Source of the DNA: Azoarcus sp.
GTDB taxonomy: Bacteria; Pseudomonadota; Gammaproteobacteria; Burkholderiales; Rhodocyclaceae
Reading direction: 5' to 3'
NCBI GenBank assembly: GCA_031268195.1
Contig: JAIRXQ010000010.1
Coordinates: forward strand, 18,898-82,897
Length of the DNA: 64,000 bases
The notes beneath the pieces were generated by a model, which was not told where the DNA came from, ran no database searches, and saw only the letters and a program-made list of their open reading frames with translations. Position 1 is the stretch's first letter, and each line of letters starts with the position of its first letter. The position numbers and the translations under genes were made by a program. Below are positions 10,923 through 23,586 of the stretch, piece after piece.

Positions 10923-11086
10923 CGCGCCCAGACAACAACATCGCAATCTGCGCCCCACGCACAGCCCGAGGGCCGTCAGAGCGGCGAGACGGCCTCGTCG
11001 ATCGCACGGGGCAACGCGGGAAAACAAAGTGCCCGCAGTATCCACAAAATGCCCCAAAGCCGCACACGGCTTGGGAAATCCGGACA

Positions 11087-11118
11087 TGAAAAAGCCCAAC
11101 CAGGAGCGGTTGGGCTTT
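11087..11118 (-). terminator. terminator of tRNA-Pro
   Basis: An 11-bp perfect stem (AAAGCCCAACC at 11091-11101 with GGTTGGGCTTT at 11108-11118) reads on the minus strand into TTTTTC right after the tRNA 3' end. Confidence 0.85.
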
Positions 11119-11124
11119 CGGAGT

Positions 11125-11201
11125 TGGTCGGGGAAAGAGGATTCGAACCTCCGGCCCCTGCGTCCCGAACGCAGTGCTCTACCAGGCTGAGCTATTCCCC
11201 G
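11125..11201 (-). tRNA. tRNA-Pro (anticodon CGG)
   Basis: A 77-nt cloverleaf read on the minus strand. The acceptor arm CGGGGAA pairs with TTCCCCG, the D arm holds AGCTCAG, the anticodon stem is CTGCG/CGCAG around loop TTCGGGA (anticodon CGG), the T loop is GTTCGAATC, and CCA is encoded. It decodes CCG proline codons. It precedes its own terminator and lies between the chemoreceptor gene and ispB. Confidence 0.97.
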
Positions 11202-11217
11202 AGTGCGGTAACAATTA

Positions 11218-11250
11218 AGGCTTTTGACCGAGTGCTTCGGTCAAAAGCCT
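11218..11250 (-). terminator. long inverted repeat overlapping the ispB stop codon
   Basis: A 13-bp perfect stem (AGGCTTTTGACCG with CGGTCAAAAGCCT, 7-nt loop). The ispB TGA lies inside the proximal arm. Downstream on the minus strand comes TAATTGTT, a poor U-run, so termination may be partial and allow read-through into tRNA-Pro. Confidence 0.55.
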
Positions 11251-12209
11251 CTTGCTACTGCAAAGTCTGCCAATTCTAGCAAGGCATCCTTGAAAAAGGA
11301 AGGCGGCAGCGGCTTCAGGGCGCTCAGGGCAAGGTCGGCTTCGGCACGGGCGTGGCGCCGGGCGGCCTCGAGCGCACCCGTGGTAAGGATCGCTTCCAGC
11401 ACAGCGGCGAAATCGTCGCGGCCGCCGGTTTCGATGGCGCGGCGCACACTGGCGGCCAGTTCGGGCGTGCCATGCTGCATGGCGTGGATGAGCGGCAATG
11501 TGGGCTTGCCTTCGGCAAGGTCGTCGCCAAGGTGCTTGCCGGTTTCGGCCTCGTCAGCGGAGTAATCGAGCACATCGTCGACGATCTGAAAGGCCGTGCC
11601 GAGGTGCATGCCGTAGTCGGCCAACGCCTGCTCCACTGCGGGCTCGGCTTTGGCGAGGATGGCGCCGAGGCGGGCAGCGGCCTCGAACAGTTTGGCGGTC
11701 TTGCAGCGGATGACTTGCAGGTAGTCCGCGACGGTGACGTCGGCGTCGTGGCAGTTGAGCAATTGCAAGACTTCGCCTTCCGCAATGACGTTAGTGGCTT
11801 CGGCCAATACCTGCATCACGCGCATGTCGTCGACGCTCACCATCATCTGAAAGGCGCGCGAATAGAGGAAATCGCCCACCAACACCGAGGCGGCGTTGCC
11901 GAAAAGCGCATTGGCGGTCTTGTTGCCGCGCCGCAGTTCGGATTCATCGACCACATCGTCGTGCAAGAGCGTGGAGGTGTGGATGAATTCCACCACCGCC
12001 GCCAGTTCGTGATGCTGCCTGCCCGCATAGCCGAGCGCATTGGCGGCGAACAGTACCAGCGCAGGGCGCAGGCGCTTGCCGCCGCTGTGGATGATGTACT
12101 CCGCCACTTGGCGGATCAGTGCCACATCGGAATGAAGCCGCTCGCGGATGAGAACATCGACCGCTTCCATGTCGTCGGCGATCAGAGCGAATCGTTGCAG
12201 TACAGGCAA
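11241..12209 (-). CDS. ispB: octaprenyl diphosphate synthase (trans-prenyltransferase)
   Basis: A 322-residue enzyme that extends farnesyl diphosphate with IPP to the ubiquinone side chain. Both Asp-rich motifs are present, LLHDDVVDES and IVDDVLDYSADE, along with GGKRLRP. I kept a TTG start: the N-terminus up to ADDMEAV then has the same length as E. coli IspB (14 residues to the aligned Met). The next ATG is at 12170. The chain length of the product cannot be read from motifs alone. Confidence 0.92.
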   Translation of the reverse strand: MPVLQRFALIADDMEAVDVLIRERLHSDVALIRQVAEYIIHSGGKRLRPALVLFAANALGYAGRQHHELAAVVEFIHTSTLLHDDVVDESELRRGNKTANALFGNAASVLVGDFLYSRAFQMMVSVDDMRVMQVLAEATNVIAEGEVLQLLNCHDADVTVADYLQVIRCKTAKLFEAAARLGAILAKAEPAVEQALADYGMHLGTAFQIVDDVLDYSADEAETGKHLGDDLAEGKPTLPLIHAMQHGTPELAASVRRAIETGGRDDFAAVLEAILTTGALEAARRHARAEADLALSALKPLPPSFFKDALLELADFAVARGF

Positions 12210-12360
12210 GGCGGCAGCTCGGGAAAAGGGACGATGTTAGGCGGGCGTATGGCATGGGTCAAGCCGCGAGAGCCGCTCCCGGCACGAGGAAAGGGAGCGA
12301 GTCGCCCCGCTGCCTTTCCTCGTTTTGTGCACAGACGGGCAGATTCCCCGCCCGCCGGTT

Positions 12361-13668
12361 TCACTTGCCCGTCGAGACGCGCAAGGCGGCGCTGTCGAGC
12401 GCGGCCTTGGTCGCCTTGCGGTCGGCCCACACCTCGGCCAGTTCTTCGTCGATGACCTGGCGCGCACGGGCACGTTCGAGCGCGGCTTGCGACACTGAGT
12501 TGGGTGTCGTCGGCCGGTTGGCCAACTGGCTGATGGCGACCTTGATGTTTTCGAGCTCATCGCCCAACAAATTGCTGTCGGAAGCCAGAATGCCCGCCCT
12601 GTTCAGCGGCAAAAAGCCGGTGGCGCGCTGCCATGCGACCTGATTGTCGGGTTGCAGCCAGAAGCCGACGAAGTTCGCCACGATCTTGTATGCGGCGGCT
12701 TTCTTGCCTGCCGCCGCCCACAGCGAAGCGCCATCGGCAAGGGTGTTCTGCGGCGCACCCGGCGTGTCATCCTGATACGGCAGGCGGGTAACATCCACTT
12801 CGACGTTCTGGGCGCGGAAATCGGCCCAACTATTGGACGGCCCCACGAACAGCGCACATTCACCCGTGGCGAAACGCTGCTCGCTCGCGGCGAGATCGTC
12901 GAACACGTGCAGCAGATTGGCGCGATACCAGCTTGCCATCAGCGCAAGATATTTGACGTGGAACAGGCCGTTGAACGCCGCCTGTTTGCCACGCAGCGCG
13001 GGGACGTTGTTCCATGCGGACTGGTTCTCGATGAACACTCGCGCGGGTTCGGCCACCGTGAGCGGACAACGCGAGCCGCCCTGTTGCAGACGAACGAGCA
13101 CGGCCTGCACATCGGCCCACGTCGTCAGGCGCGCGTTCGGTTCAAGGCGGGCGCGCTTGAAAGCGGCGCGATTGACGTACAGCACCGGCGTACTCAGGCC
13201 CACGGGCAGCGCCAGCAATTGGCCTTTGGCATTGACCGGGTCGCGCGTCACCATCGCCTGCGGCTTCACAGTTTGCAGCGCAACGCCCGCTTTCTGCATG
13301 AGCGCGAACAAGGGCTGATAACGCGGTTTCTTGCTCGCGAGAAACGCATCTTCCTCATCGCCCCCGAGAATCAGCAAATCCGGCATGTTGCCCGAGCGCC
13401 AATCCCGGTCGACGAACGTCAGCCGCGGCCCCGGATTCTGGGCATTGAAACGGTCGACGAGCTCCTGCAATGCCTTGGCCTGCGACGCGGGCAGGCGCTG
13501 GTAAATCTCGATCTCCAGGTTGGCAGGCTGTTCGACCTTGGCGGCGGGCTTGGCAGCCCTGGCTTTCTTCGGCGCGGCTTCGGCGGTCATGGACAAAGCC
13601 GCCGCCAGTACAACCGCCGTGGCGCAGAGAACGCCGCGGTACCCGATGTTTCGCATGAAATTGTTCAT
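12361..13668 (-). CDS. extracellular solute-binding protein, family 1 (UgpB-like)
   Basis: A 435-residue periplasmic binding protein with an N-terminal signal peptide (to about residue 32, cleavage near TAEAAPKK) and the two-lobe family 1 fold used for sugars and glycerol-3-phosphate. Visible signatures include PDLLILGGDEEDAFL near the N-terminal lobe and the C-terminal helical part. UgpB is the closest recognisable type, but substrate residues cannot be assigned. No permease or ATPase gene is near, so it is an orphan binding protein that would have to share a transporter elsewhere or act as a sensor. The long upstream frame lacks a start signal and is ignored. Confidence 0.8.
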   Translation of the reverse strand: MNNFMRNIGYRGVLCATAVVLAAALSMTAEAAPKKARAAKPAAKVEQPANLEIEIYQRLPASQAKALQELVDRFNAQNPGPRLTFVDRDWRSGNMPDLLILGGDEEDAFLASKKPRYQPLFALMQKAGVALQTVKPQAMVTRDPVNAKGQLLALPVGLSTPVLYVNRAAFKRARLEPNARLTTWADVQAVLVRLQQGGSRCPLTVAEPARVFIENQSAWNNVPALRGKQAAFNGLFHVKYLALMASWYRANLLHVFDDLAASEQRFATGECALFVGPSNSWADFRAQNVEVDVTRLPYQDDTPGAPQNTLADGASLWAAAGKKAAAYKIVANFVGFWLQPDNQVAWQRATGFLPLNRAGILASDSNLLGDELENIKVAISQLANRPTTPNSVSQAALERARARQVIDEELAEVWADRKATKAALDSAALRVSTGK

Positions 13669-13867
13669 AGAAAAGAATCCTCGAATACGTGAGGGACAGA
13701 ACCGGAACGAGAAATGCCGCCGCACTGCGCGAGCACCCATATGGATTACACACTTTTTTATGTACCCACGTCCAGTCTCGTTCACGCCGATGGGCACAGA
13801 AGGGGTTAAGTTTTGCTTTGCTGTTGTCGTTAAGCTCCATAAGTGTTTCCACCACCCGGCCCAGATC

Positions 13868-14248
13868 ATGATGCGCAAGACCGCCTGCCTCGTCCTCGCC
13901 GCCGCGTTACCGCTTCTGTGCGGCTGCGACCGTCTCGGTGAATTGCTCGACATTCCCGATCCGGCAAGGGAAGCCGCGCAAACCCAAGCCGACGGCCAAG
14001 CCATCGGCAGCGCCTGCCGCCAAGGAGGGCGCTCGCTCGAAGACTGCTATGCGCTCAACCCCGATGCACGCAAGGCTGCCATCTTCGCGGGCTGGAAAAC
14101 CATGAACGATTACATGATGGAGCACAACCTCAAGGAAGTGCCCTCGCAACTGCCACCGGGTTACGTCACCCGCCCCATCGCGCCCACACCGGGCGCCGCG
14201 CTGCCGCCACAACAGCCGCAAACCTTGCCGCTGGCCACGACGCACTGA
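13868..14248 (+). CDS. small predicted lipoprotein
   Basis: A 126-residue protein of unknown function. A lipoprotein signal ends at a lipobox-like LCGC (Cys around residue 20). The mature part has two cysteines (ACRQ, EDCY) and a Pro/Ala/Gln-rich tail. Two ATGs are adjacent (13868 and 13871). It is divergent from the solute-binding protein gene across 199 nt. I do not recognise a named family. Confidence 0.7.
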   Translation: MMRKTACLVLAAALPLLCGCDRLGELLDIPDPAREAAQTQADGQAIGSACRQGGRSLEDCYALNPDARKAAIFAGWKTMNDYMMEHNLKEVPSQLPPGYVTRPIAPTPGAALPPQQPQTLPLATTH

Positions 14249-14552
14249 TTCTTCCCGCCCGCCCACCATGCGGGAGCATCGCACGACGGCCGTTCGTCCT
14301 GATATTTCCCCATTCAGCACTGGCTGAACGCAACCGTATTTGGCTTGTCTGAGGAGGGACTCCAGACGCAGTCTGCTTCCAGCGAGTAAAAAATTGCCTC
14401 TCCGACGAGTGTCATCAGCAATCTCGGTGTCAATGCTTCATGCGATTGCCCTATCCTCGCCGGTTTTTTGTGTGCCATTTGTCACACTATCTGTTACACT
14501 TTTCACTCGCTTTTATGTCTATGTAATTAACCACATCAAAAGGAACGTCATC
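14249..14552 (+). other. 304-nt intergenic region ahead of ompW
   Basis: No gene is supported here. It holds the ompW control region: a Crp-like palindrome at 14471-14486, a likely -10 (TATGTAAT near 14519) and the AAGGA ribosome site of ompW. Confidence 0.6.
14471..14486. promoter_or_regulatory. Crp/Fnr-family operator candidate upstream of ompW
   Basis: TGTGCCATTTGTCACA fits TGTGA-N6-TCACA with one mismatch. It lies about 70 nt before the ompW start and about 40 nt before the likely -10 box, a position from which Crp can activate. Confidence 0.45.
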
Positions 14553-15167
14553 ATGTACAGATACGCTCTTGTAGCATCCATTGCCACACTTGCCGCATCC
14601 GGTGCCGCTTTTGCTCACGACGCCGGCACAGTGCTCCTCCGAGCCGGTGTCGCCCAGGTTTCTCCAGCATCGGATTTCAACAGTGACAAACAAGTCGCCA
14701 TCGGCGCCACATGGATGGTTGCATCACATATTGGCATCGAATTGTCGACCTGGGTGCAGTCCACCCACAAGTACGATTACGACGGCAGTCTCGGGAGTGG
14801 CAAGTTCGCCAAAGTCACTGCCACGCCGGTCACGGTGAGCGCGCAGTATTTCTTTCTGGATCCGAAGTCCAAGCTCCAACCTTATGTCGGTCTCGGCCTG
14901 AACTACACGTTCTTCGACGCGAAGCTTGCCGGGTGGGCAAAATCCCGCTATGACGTCAAGATCGATAATGCCTTTGGCCTGGCGATGCAGGTCGGTGCGG
15001 ATTTTGGGTTGAGCGACCACCTGTTCCTGAATGCGTCGGTCTCCAGGCTCGAAATCAATCCGTATATCAAATCATCATACTCCAACGGCACGAGTCGTGA
15101 GTCGAGAAAAGGCAATCAGGACTTTGACCCGTGGGTATACTTCGTCGGCGTCGGCTACAAGTTCTGA
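14553..15167 (+). CDS. ompW: OmpW-family outer membrane protein
   Basis: A 204-residue eight-stranded beta-barrel. A signal peptide (to about residue 21, ASGAAFA) precedes HDAGTVLLRAGVAQVSP, the typical OmpW N-terminus. Barrel strands alternate hydrophobic and polar residues, with LQPYVGLGLNYTFF near the middle, and the chain ends in the C-terminal Phe signal (GVGYKF) recognised by the BAM machinery. AAGGA precedes the ATG. OmpW proteins pass small hydrophobic compounds and respond to oxygen and stress in enterobacteria. Confidence 0.93.
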   Translation: MYRYALVASIATLAASGAAFAHDAGTVLLRAGVAQVSPASDFNSDKQVAIGATWMVASHIGIELSTWVQSTHKYDYDGSLGSGKFAKVTATPVTVSAQYFFLDPKSKLQPYVGLGLNYTFFDAKLAGWAKSRYDVKIDNAFGLAMQVGADFGLSDHLFLNASVSRLEINPYIKSSYSNGTSRESRKGNQDFDPWVYFVGVGYKF

Positions 15168-15193
15168 CGCAGCCATCAACTTTTCGTGAAAAG

Positions 15194-15222
15194 CGGCTCC
15201 GCAAAGCGCGGGGCCGTTTTTT
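15194..15222 (+). terminator. ompW terminator
   Basis: A nine-pair stem (CGGCTCCGC with GCGGGGCCG) followed by TTTTTT, 26 nt after the ompW stop. Confidence 0.9.
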
Positions 15223-15456
15223 ATCCCCACCTCTATCGGAAGTCGCGGCGATGAGTCGGCGCCCCTTGGCAAATGCGGGGCCATGACATCGAGCTTGCCC
15301 GAGCGCCGGCTACTTTTGCCGTCGATCACAGCCACGGGTTGCGGCTCCCGAACAGGCAGCACACTGCTGATCCAGCGCCGGAGCGCTCCAAATTCGTGCG
15401 ACGGCCCTGGCCCGCTGGCCGCTTCGCGGATGGCCGGACGTGTTTCGGCGTGCGTG

Positions 15457-15462
15457 TATAAT
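15457..15462 (+). promoter_or_regulatory. -10 box of the rhlE-type helicase gene
   Basis: A perfect TATAAT 40 nt before the start codon. No good -35 is visible at the usual distance. Confidence 0.6.
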
Positions 15463-15501
15463 TGGAGTTTTACGCCTTTCACAGAAAAACTGACTCCTTC
15501 C

Positions 15502-16929
15502 ATGCATTTTGCCGACCTCGGCCTCATCCCGGAGCTGCTCCAAGCCGTCACCGGCGCGGGCTACACCGAACCCACCCCCATCCAGCAACAGGCCATCCCC
15601 GTCGTGCTCGCAGGGCGCGACGTCATGGGCGGTGCACAAACAGGGACCGGCAAAACCGCCGGTTTCACGCTGCCTTTGTTGCAACGCCTTTCCCGCCACG
15701 CCAACACCAGCACCTCGCCCGCGCGCCATCCGGTGCGGGCGCTGATCCTCGCCCCCACACGCGAACTGGCAGTACAGGTTCATGACTCCGTGGTCGGGTA
15801 CGCTCGCCATCTGGCGCTGCGAGCCACCTGCATCTATGGCGGCGTCGACATGAACGCGCAGATTCAGGAATTGCGCCGGGGCGTGGAGATCGTCATCGCT
15901 ACGCCAGGGCGGCTGCTCGATCACGTGCAGCAGAAAACGATCAATTTCTCGCAGGTCGAAGTACTGGTGCTGGACGAAGCCGACCGTATGCTGGACATGG
16001 GCTTTATCCCCGACATCCGCCGTATTCTTGCGCTGTTGCCCACCAACCGGCAAAGCCTGCTGTTTTCGGCCACGTTCTCGGAAGAAATCCGCCGCCTGGC
16101 CGATCATATGCTGAAAAATCCGCAGTTGATCGAAGTGGCGCGGCGCAACACGGTGTCGGAAACCATCACCCACGTCGTACATCCGGTGGCGGCGGGCATG
16201 AAGCGCAACTTGCTCGTACATCTGCTGCGCCACAAGCCGGACATGCAGGCGCTGGTTTTCGTCGACACCAAGCTCGTCTGCGGGCGCCTGGCACACTTCC
16301 TCGAGCGCAGCGGCATTGCGGCGGACGCCATCCACGGCGACAAAACCCAACAGCAGCGCACCGAAACGCTGGACGCCTTCAAGAGCGGCAAACCGCGCGT
16401 GCTGGTGGCGACCGACGTCGCCGCACGCGGCCTGGACATCGACGATCTGCCCTACGTCATCAACTACGAATTGCCGCACACCGCCGAAGACTACGTGCAC
16501 CGCATCGGCCGCACGGGCCGCGCCGGACGCGCAGGCAATGCGCTCTCGCTGGTCAGCCCTGAAGAAAAGCACTGGTTGGTGGAGATCCAAAAACTCATCA
16601 AGTTCGAGATCCCGCAAGAACATGTGCCGGGGTTCGACCCACACGTCGAGACCGCCGACCCCGCCCATCCCGAGCGCCTCAAACGCAGCACAGGCCATCG
16701 TGAGGAAAAACACCCGCGACGCGAACACACCCGCCCTGCGCCCGCCCCGATGATCGCCGCCGACGGCCTCGATTTCTCCAAGCCCTACGAACCCGCCAAC
16801 ACCGCCCCCGAACCCGTTGCCGCGACCACGGAGCCCGACGCATCCCCGGCCCTCGTCGCCACGCCCCATCCACCCACGAAACATCGCCGCCCGCTGGCGG
16901 TGTTGTTGGGGGGGTTGGGAAGGAAGTAG
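15502..16929 (+). CDS. rhlE: DEAD-box ATP-dependent RNA helicase, RhlE type
   Basis: A 475-residue RNA helicase. It has the F-based Q motif near the N-terminus, GAQTGTGKTAGF (motif I), PTRELAVQV (Ia), TPGRLLDH, VLDEADRMLDMGF (II, DEAD), SATF (III), the ARGLDIDDLP region and HRIGRTGRAG (VI). The C-terminal 90 residues are a disordered basic/Pro/Ala tail, as in RhlE proteins, thought to hold RNA or ribosome precursors. The ATG lies 40 nt after a TATAAT box. The longer in-frame extension upstream crosses that promoter and is rejected. Confidence 0.93.
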   Translation: MHFADLGLIPELLQAVTGAGYTEPTPIQQQAIPVVLAGRDVMGGAQTGTGKTAGFTLPLLQRLSRHANTSTSPARHPVRALILAPTRELAVQVHDSVVGYARHLALRATCIYGGVDMNAQIQELRRGVEIVIATPGRLLDHVQQKTINFSQVEVLVLDEADRMLDMGFIPDIRRILALLPTNRQSLLFSATFSEEIRRLADHMLKNPQLIEVARRNTVSETITHVVHPVAAGMKRNLLVHLLRHKPDMQALVFVDTKLVCGRLAHFLERSGIAADAIHGDKTQQQRTETLDAFKSGKPRVLVATDVAARGLDIDDLPYVINYELPHTAEDYVHRIGRTGRAGRAGNALSLVSPEEKHWLVEIQKLIKFEIPQEHVPGFDPHVETADPAHPERLKRSTGHREEKHPRREHTRPAPAPMIAADGLDFSKPYEPANTAPEPVAATTEPDASPALVATPHPPTKHRRPLAVLLGGLGRK

Positions 16930-17096
16930 TCTACGGAACGTTTTCGCGTATGTCAGCGGCGTGTGCCAGCATCAGGCCCGATGACATCGACACATGCCAC
17001 GAACGACAAACTCCACCCGGTCGGCCGGTTTCGCCAGTCCGATTTGCCCTTCAAATCTGTGGGGGCGCCTCAACCACATCCGCCCCCACAAACTCC

Positions 17097-20708
<3,612 letters not shown>

Positions 20709-20975
20709 TTTCTCAGTACCTCATGCGGATCGGTTGTGCACTGCCATAAGAACTTCTCGATGTTAATTGAACGCCAGAAGCTGAAAATTGCCGAAAACCC
20801 TACCCACTGCTGCAAATTCCGCATCCGTCTCCTTGCGGGCGGGGAAAACCGCCCACTTGTCCCGTTTATTCCCGCGATCCCTCGCGCGCCGCCGCGTGTA
20901 ATCTGCCAGCCCACGAACAGCGTTTCCCCTCATGGTTTCGGCGCACGCGCCGATGTAACGCACAGGTTCCCGGAC

Positions 20976-22082
20976 ATGCAGCCCTCAATGAAAACCGCCC
21001 CCGACTCCCGGGAGAATCCCGGCGACGAACCCTTCGTTCCCGACCTCTCGGAAGGGGCGGAAATCGGCGTTTATCTCGCGCTGCTCGAACTCATCGACGA
21101 AGGGCTGATCATCACCGGCGACGAATACATCGTCGACGCCAACAGCGCCGCCTGTCGCCTGCTCGGGCGCAGCTACCGCCAACTCGCCGGGCAAGCGCTG
21201 GCCGAGTTGTTCGCGGACGGTCATAGTTTTCTCGATGCGCGCGAACGCCTGTTCATCCGGGGCGAAGCGCGCGGCACCCTCCCCCTCGTGCTCCCCGACG
21301 GTCGTGTACACGACTTCCCCTACGTCGCCGCACCCCGGCTGCGCCCTGGCATCCATGCCATCGTTCTCGGCTACGAACGTCTGAACAGCGACGCCGCACC
21401 CGGCGCGCAGCCGCGCGGCTGGCCGCAGCTGCTCCAGTTTCAGCCGCAAATCCAGGTCCGCGACGGTGCGCTGCACGCCGTCGAAGCCCTCGTCGCCGCA
21501 TCTGGCGTCGATGCCGCGACACTCGCCCATATTTGCCGCATCGCCGCCTCCTGGCCGCATGCACAAGACCACGCGCCGGTGGTGAGCATCAACATCGCCG
21601 CCGAGCAGGTGCGCGCCGCCACCTTGCCCGGACGGGTCGCCACCGCACTGGCGGCCAGCAGCCTCGATGCAGGCGCGCTGGAACTCTCCATTGACGCGCG
21701 CACACTGGCGCTGCCCGAAACCGAGATCGCCCCCACCCTGCTCGCGCTGGCGGACATGGGCGTGCGACTGGCCCTCGATCACTTCGGGCGCGACCCGGTG
21801 CCGCTCGCGCAACTGATACGCTACCGGCTCGGCGTACTCAAGCTCGACGCTGGTTTTGCACCGCGCATCGGCGTGCATGACGGCGACACCGCACTGGTCG
21901 AAGCCATCGCGCAAATGGCGGCCTCGATGGACGTCAGGGTGCTCGCGCGCGGCGTGCGCACACAGGAGCAGCGCGATTTCCTGCTCGCGCTCGGCTGCGA
22001 ACTGCAACAGGGGCCGTTCATCGGCGCCGCGCAGGACGAACACGCGTTCGCCGGTTTTTTGTCGGATCGCATTTTTTGCTAG
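20976..22082 (+). CDS. PAS domain protein with a degenerate EAL domain
   Basis: A 368-residue cytosolic protein. An N-terminal PAS-like domain (about residues 30-125; EGLIITGDEYIVDANSAAC) is followed by an EAL fold (about 145-365). The EAL signature itself is present (E160-A-L162) and so is an Asn in SINIAAEQ. However, the metal-binding DDFG motif reads D258-H-F-G, and the conserved EGVE reads R-G-V-R (315-318). These losses argue against c-di-GMP hydrolysis and for a binding or scaffold role. There is no GGDEF domain. A second in-frame ATG lies at 20988. It ends 46 nt before the nucleoside kinase gene. Confidence 0.8.
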   Translation: MQPSMKTAPDSRENPGDEPFVPDLSEGAEIGVYLALLELIDEGLIITGDEYIVDANSAACRLLGRSYRQLAGQALAELFADGHSFLDARERLFIRGEARGTLPLVLPDGRVHDFPYVAAPRLRPGIHAIVLGYERLNSDAAPGAQPRGWPQLLQFQPQIQVRDGALHAVEALVAASGVDAATLAHICRIAASWPHAQDHAPVVSINIAAEQVRAATLPGRVATALAASSLDAGALELSIDARTLALPETEIAPTLLALADMGVRLALDHFGRDPVPLAQLIRYRLGVLKLDAGFAPRIGVHDGDTALVEAIAQMAASMDVRVLARGVRTQEQRDFLLALGCELQQGPFIGAAQDEHAFAGFLSDRIFC

Positions 22083-22128
22083 GATGCCGGGCACACCCTC
22101 CCAAGTACTGACACAACAGACCAACACG

Positions 22129-22770
22129 ATGCTCGACAAGGCACGTTATATCGTCGTCGAAGGCCCGGTCGGCGCAGGCAAGACCTCGCTCGCGCGCAGG
22201 CTGGCCGATTTCCTGCCCGACGCGACCCCGATGTTCGAGCGTCCGCAGGAAAATCCCTTCCTGACCCGCTTCTACCAAAACACCGACCGCTGGGCGCTGC
22301 CCGCACAGCTATCTTTCCTGTTTCAACGGCTCGATCAGATCGCCGCGCTCAGCGGCGAGGGCGAGAACAAGCTCATCGTGGCCGACTTCCTGCTTGAGCG
22401 CGACCCGATCTTCGCCCGCCTCAACCTTTCGCCGGAAGAATTCGCCCTCTACGAGAAAATCCACGCCGCGACGACCCCGGCCTCACCACCCGTGCCCGAT
22501 CTCGTCATCTACCTGCAAGCGCCCACTTCGGCGCTGATCGAGCGCATCCGCAAACGCAGCATCGAATCCGAGCGCCGCATCACCGAGTCCTACCTCGAAC
22601 GCGTGGCGCGGCACTACGCCGATTTTTTCTTCAAATACGAAGCCGCCCCGCTTTTCGTGGTCGACGCCGCTGTGCTCAACCCCGTCGATAACGACGCCGA
22701 TTTCAAGCTGCTCATCGAACGCCTGGAGCAAATGCGCGGACAACGGGAGTTCTTCGGCTACGCGGAGTGA
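22129..22770 (+). CDS. deoxynucleoside kinase (dNK/dCK-dGK family)
   Basis: A 213-residue P-loop kinase that phosphorylates deoxynucleosides for salvage. The N-terminal YIVVEGPVGAGKTSLA is the P-loop. ENPFLTRFY, the DFLLERD (ERS/DRS-like) motif and the Arg-rich lid RIRKRSIESERRI are typical of the family. The preferred nucleoside cannot be read directly. It lies downstream of the PAS-EAL gene on the same strand and ends at a strong bidirectional hairpin. Confidence 0.88.
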   Translation: MLDKARYIVVEGPVGAGKTSLARRLADFLPDATPMFERPQENPFLTRFYQNTDRWALPAQLSFLFQRLDQIAALSGEGENKLIVADFLLERDPIFARLNLSPEEFALYEKIHAATTPASPPVPDLVIYLQAPTSALIERIRKRSIESERRITESYLERVARHYADFFFKYEAAPLFVVDAAVLNPVDNDADFKLLIERLEQMRGQREFFGYAE

Positions 22771-22781
22771 GCGGCCAAAAC

Positions 22782-22813
22782 AAAACCGGCGCCCCTTGCG
22801 GACCGCCGGTTTT
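22782..22813. terminator. bidirectional terminator between the kinase and cytochrome c genes
   Basis: A ten-pair stem (AAAACCGGCG with CGCCGGTTTT). It is followed by T on the plus strand and by TTTT-G-TTTT on the minus strand, between two convergent genes. Confidence 0.85.
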
Positions 22814-22838
22814 TCGCTTTCCGGGAACAGCGCGCCGA

Positions 22839-23153
22839 CTATTTCAGCGACAGCAACCACTGCACCAGCGTCTTGGCCTCCGCAGGCGAAACCTTGCCCT
22901 TGTTCGGCGTCATCGCCACCGGTCCCCAAACGCCCTTGCCGCCATCCAGCACTTTCTGGGTAAGCGTGTCGACGGCACCGGCTTGGCCAGCGTATTTTTT
23001 AGCGACCTCCTTGTAGGCAGGGCCGATCAGCTTGGCATCGATCTTGTGGCAGGCCGTACAGCCCTTGGCCTTGGCCATGGCTTCATCGGCAAACACCTGG
23101 GACGAGCAGAGAACGCCCGCGGCAGCGACAACGGCGACAAGCACTTTTTTCAT
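22839..23153 (-). CDS. small class I cytochrome c (c551/c552 type)
   Basis: A 104-residue periplasmic electron carrier. A signal peptide (to about residue 22, ending VFA) is followed by GCTACHK, the haem c attachment site with His as one axial ligand. Met in VWGPVAMTPN is the sixth ligand. The size and the GPxMxPN segment are those of c551/c552 proteins that feed nitrite reductase or terminal oxidases. I chose the ATG at 23153 (GAGG 6 nt upstream) over one four codons earlier. Confidence 0.93.
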   Translation of the reverse strand: MKKVLVAVVAAAGVLCSSQVFADEAMAKAKGCTACHKIDAKLIGPAYKEVAKKYAGQAGAVDTLTQKVLDGGKGVWGPVAMTPNKGKVSPAEAKTLVQWLLSLK

Positions 23154-23330
23154 TTGCGACCTCATGATGATGGTGTTTAGGGCGCGCCGATACTACGCTA
23201 ATCACGCGCGCTTGCCTACCCGGATGACAAGCCCGGGTGCGGGATTTTTCATGCCAGCGCCGCACGCTTGCGGTATCCGGCGCGCCCAGGCATGCGAACA
23301 TATTTGGCCAACATCGATCCGCTACGCCAA

Positions 23331-23368
23331 ATCCTGCGAATGGGAAAACATCCTGCGAATGGGAAAAC
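23331..23368. repeat. 19-bp tandem repeat, two perfect copies
   Basis: ATCCTGCGAATGGGAAAAC occurs twice head to tail with no mismatch. A third near-copy is not visible. Confidence 0.9.
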
Positions 23369-23566
23369 ACTCCGGAAAAGTGCCCCGGCCGGCAGAGCGG
23401 GGCTGACAAACTGCAACAGACGAACCAGCATGCGCGAAGACACCGAAAGTCAGGAGCCGACCGATCCGTTCGTCGGAACACTACGGATGCGCGCACCGAG
23501 TCCGTAGAATCTACGGTTGAATTGGCGCAAAATTGTACGATGATTGTAAAAGCAGCCGGGTCAATG

Positions 23567-23586
23567 ATATAATAATATTATTATAT
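23567..23586. repeat. 20-bp perfect AT-only palindrome
   Basis: ATATAATAAT joined to its own reverse complement, in a region far richer in A+T than the rest of the window. It contains overlapping TATAAT boxes on both strands and could be a promoter, a protein-binding site or a cruciform. Confidence 0.7.
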
